NCBI GenBank assembly: GCA_003232445.1 | Contig: QIJM01000411.1 | Span: 1 to 5,782 of the forward strand | Direction of reading: 5' to 3' | Origin: Paraglaciecola arctica | GTDB taxonomy: Bacteria; Pseudomonadota; Gammaproteobacteria; Enterobacterales; Alteromonadaceae | Length of the DNA: 5,782 nucleotides | Part shown: piece by piece, positions 4,987 to 5,782 of the stretch | Position numbering within the stretch: position 1 is the first letter of the stretch | How the letters are laid out: the number at the start of each line of letters is the position of its first letter | Translations under genes and position numbers: made by a program | Notes under the pieces: model-generated | What the model was told of the DNA's origin: nothing | Databases searched by the model: none | What the model saw: only the letters and a program-made list of their open reading frames with translations

Positions 4987-5026
4987 AAAAAGCCATAAAG
5001 AATCACTCTTTGTGGCTTTTTTGTTT
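4987..5026 (+). terminator. Strong intrinsic terminator after the carbonic anhydrase gene
   Basis: Bases 4987-5001 pair with 5007-5021 across all 15 positions (one T-G wobble) around the five-base loop ATCAC, starting AAAAAGCCA and ending TGGCTTTTT, followed by more Ts interrupted by one G. It starts 63 bases after the carbonic anhydrase stop. The A-run on the left arm gives a U-tract on the other strand as well, so it could work in both directions, although both flanking genes point right. Confidence 0.9.
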
Positions 5027-5085
5027 TTATTTCTGTACGAACTGTCGCATACTTTGCGCCATATGTAGTTAACAAACCTTTAAAG

Positions 5086-5782
5086 ATGAAAACAGCCTAT
5101 TTAATCTCTAACGAGGCAGATTTAGCCTCGTTTTACCCAAACACTATTCAACCATTTTGGCAGCAAGAAATGACCCAGTCGACCTTTATCGGTGTGGGTG
5201 ATGTTGAGATTGCTTATGCCTATGTGTTGCATCCGCTGGCTATAGGTTCTGTGGTTATTTCTTCAGGCCGTATTGAAAGTTTGCTCAAATATAAAGAGGT
5301 CGTTTACGACCTCTATCAAAATGGCTATTCGGTGTTTATTCATGATCATCGAGGGCAAGGTTTATCAGGGCGAATGTTAGATGATCCGCAAATAGGTTAT
5401 GTGGCAAACTTTGTTGAATACATGACTGATTTTAAACAATTTATTGATCAGGTGGTGAGTGAAAATAGCCAGCACAAACCTAAACTGTTATGCCATTCTA
5501 TGGGCGGTGCGATAGGTGCTTTGTTGGTTTTACGCTATCCAGAATTGTTTGAAAAAGTAGCGTTTTCGGCGCCTATGTTTGGTATTCGTCCACCTTTACC
5601 TAATTTGTTCGCCAAGTTATTACTTACCCTACACGCTGCTCTAAATGGAAAAAACACCTATTTTTTTGGTCAAGAAGATTATGACAACCAGCCGTTTGCC
5701 GCTAATGAGCTAACTCATAGTGAAATCAGATATCAAATTTTCCGTCAAGAGTATCAAATAGCAGCACAAGTGCAGTTAGGTG
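5086..5782 (+). CDS. pldB: PldB-like lysophospholipase L2 (alpha/beta hydrolase), 3' end outside window
   Basis: The first 232 residues of an alpha/beta-hydrolase of the PldB type are present; E. coli PldB has about 340 residues, so roughly 100 are missing. PldB hydrolyses lysophospholipids at the inner membrane. Visible motifs are SSGRIESLLKYKEVVYDLY (59-77, matching the GRIES-YxKY of PldB), HDHRGQGLSGR (86-96) and the nucleophile elbow CHSMGGA with S138. APMFGIRPPLP (162-172) and ELTHSEIRYQIFRQEY follow, also as in PldB. The catalytic Asp and His should lie beyond the edge. No signal peptide is seen. The ATG at 5086 has only a weak AAAG before it, but no other in-frame start is credible (the next Met is residue 29). 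It follows a strong terminator, so it should have its own promoter in the 60 bases after it, where I see no clear one. Confidence 0.9.
   Translation, partial: MKTAYLISNEADLASFYPNTIQPFWQQEMTQSTFIGVGDVEIAYAYVLHPLAIGSVVISSGRIESLLKYKEVVYDLYQNGYSVFIHDHRGQGLSGRMLDDPQIGYVANFVEYMTDFKQFIDQVVSENSQHKPKLLCHSMGGAIGALLVLRYPELFEKVAFSAPMFGIRPPLPNLFAKLLLTLHAALNGKNTYFFGQEDYDNQPFAANELTHSEIRYQIFRQEYQIAAQVQLG

Overview
The window looks like chromosomal DNA of a marine gammaproteobacterium, most likely of the Alteromonadales (Alteromonas, Glaciecola or Paraglaciecola type). This rests on AT-rich coding, a Cpx-type envelope stress locus, a secreted delta-class carbonic anhydrase, a PldB-type lysophospholipase, and relics of an IS982-family transposase and of a GH15/phosphorylase-kinase-like gene. 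The assignment comes from recognising families by eye, not from a search.

Region 1 (1-700) is a gene graveyard. It holds an internal piece of an unrecognised minus-strand gene at the left edge, then the N-terminal fifth of an IS982-family transposase with a nonsense codon (about 116-410). Joined directly to this is the decayed 5' end of a minus-strand gene for a GH15-like protein resembling phosphorylase kinase alpha/beta subunits (411-653). Two inverted repeats lie here, one of which could hide the transposase ribosome binding site.

Region 2 (790-3884) is a complete Cpx-type locus with the E. coli divergent layout. On the minus strand is a periplasmic CpxP/Spy-family protein, followed without a gap by a second ORF that is a clear ungapped duplicate of its helical domain but has no signal peptide; an intrinsic terminator follows. 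On the plus strand, cpxR and cpxA overlap by four bases. The 149-base divergent spacer carries four G(C/T)AAA half-sites spaced 10, 11 and 11 bases apart, two of them forming GTAAA-N6-GTAAA, close to the CpxR box of E. coli. The expected circuit is that CpxA senses envelope stress, CpxR activates both arms, and CpxP damps CpxA and handles misfolded periplasmic protein.

Region 3 (3885-5782) starts with a short spacer carrying three A-tracts in 10-base phase (probably bent DNA). It continues with a secreted, cysteine-rich delta-class carbonic anhydrase, a strong intrinsic terminator, and the first 232 codons of a pldB-like lysophospholipase L2 gene that runs off the right edge.

The points most worth a second look are the duplicated CpxP domain, which a one-base change in an A6 run would fuse into a single 260-residue secreted protein, and the helically phased half-site array in the divergent promoter.
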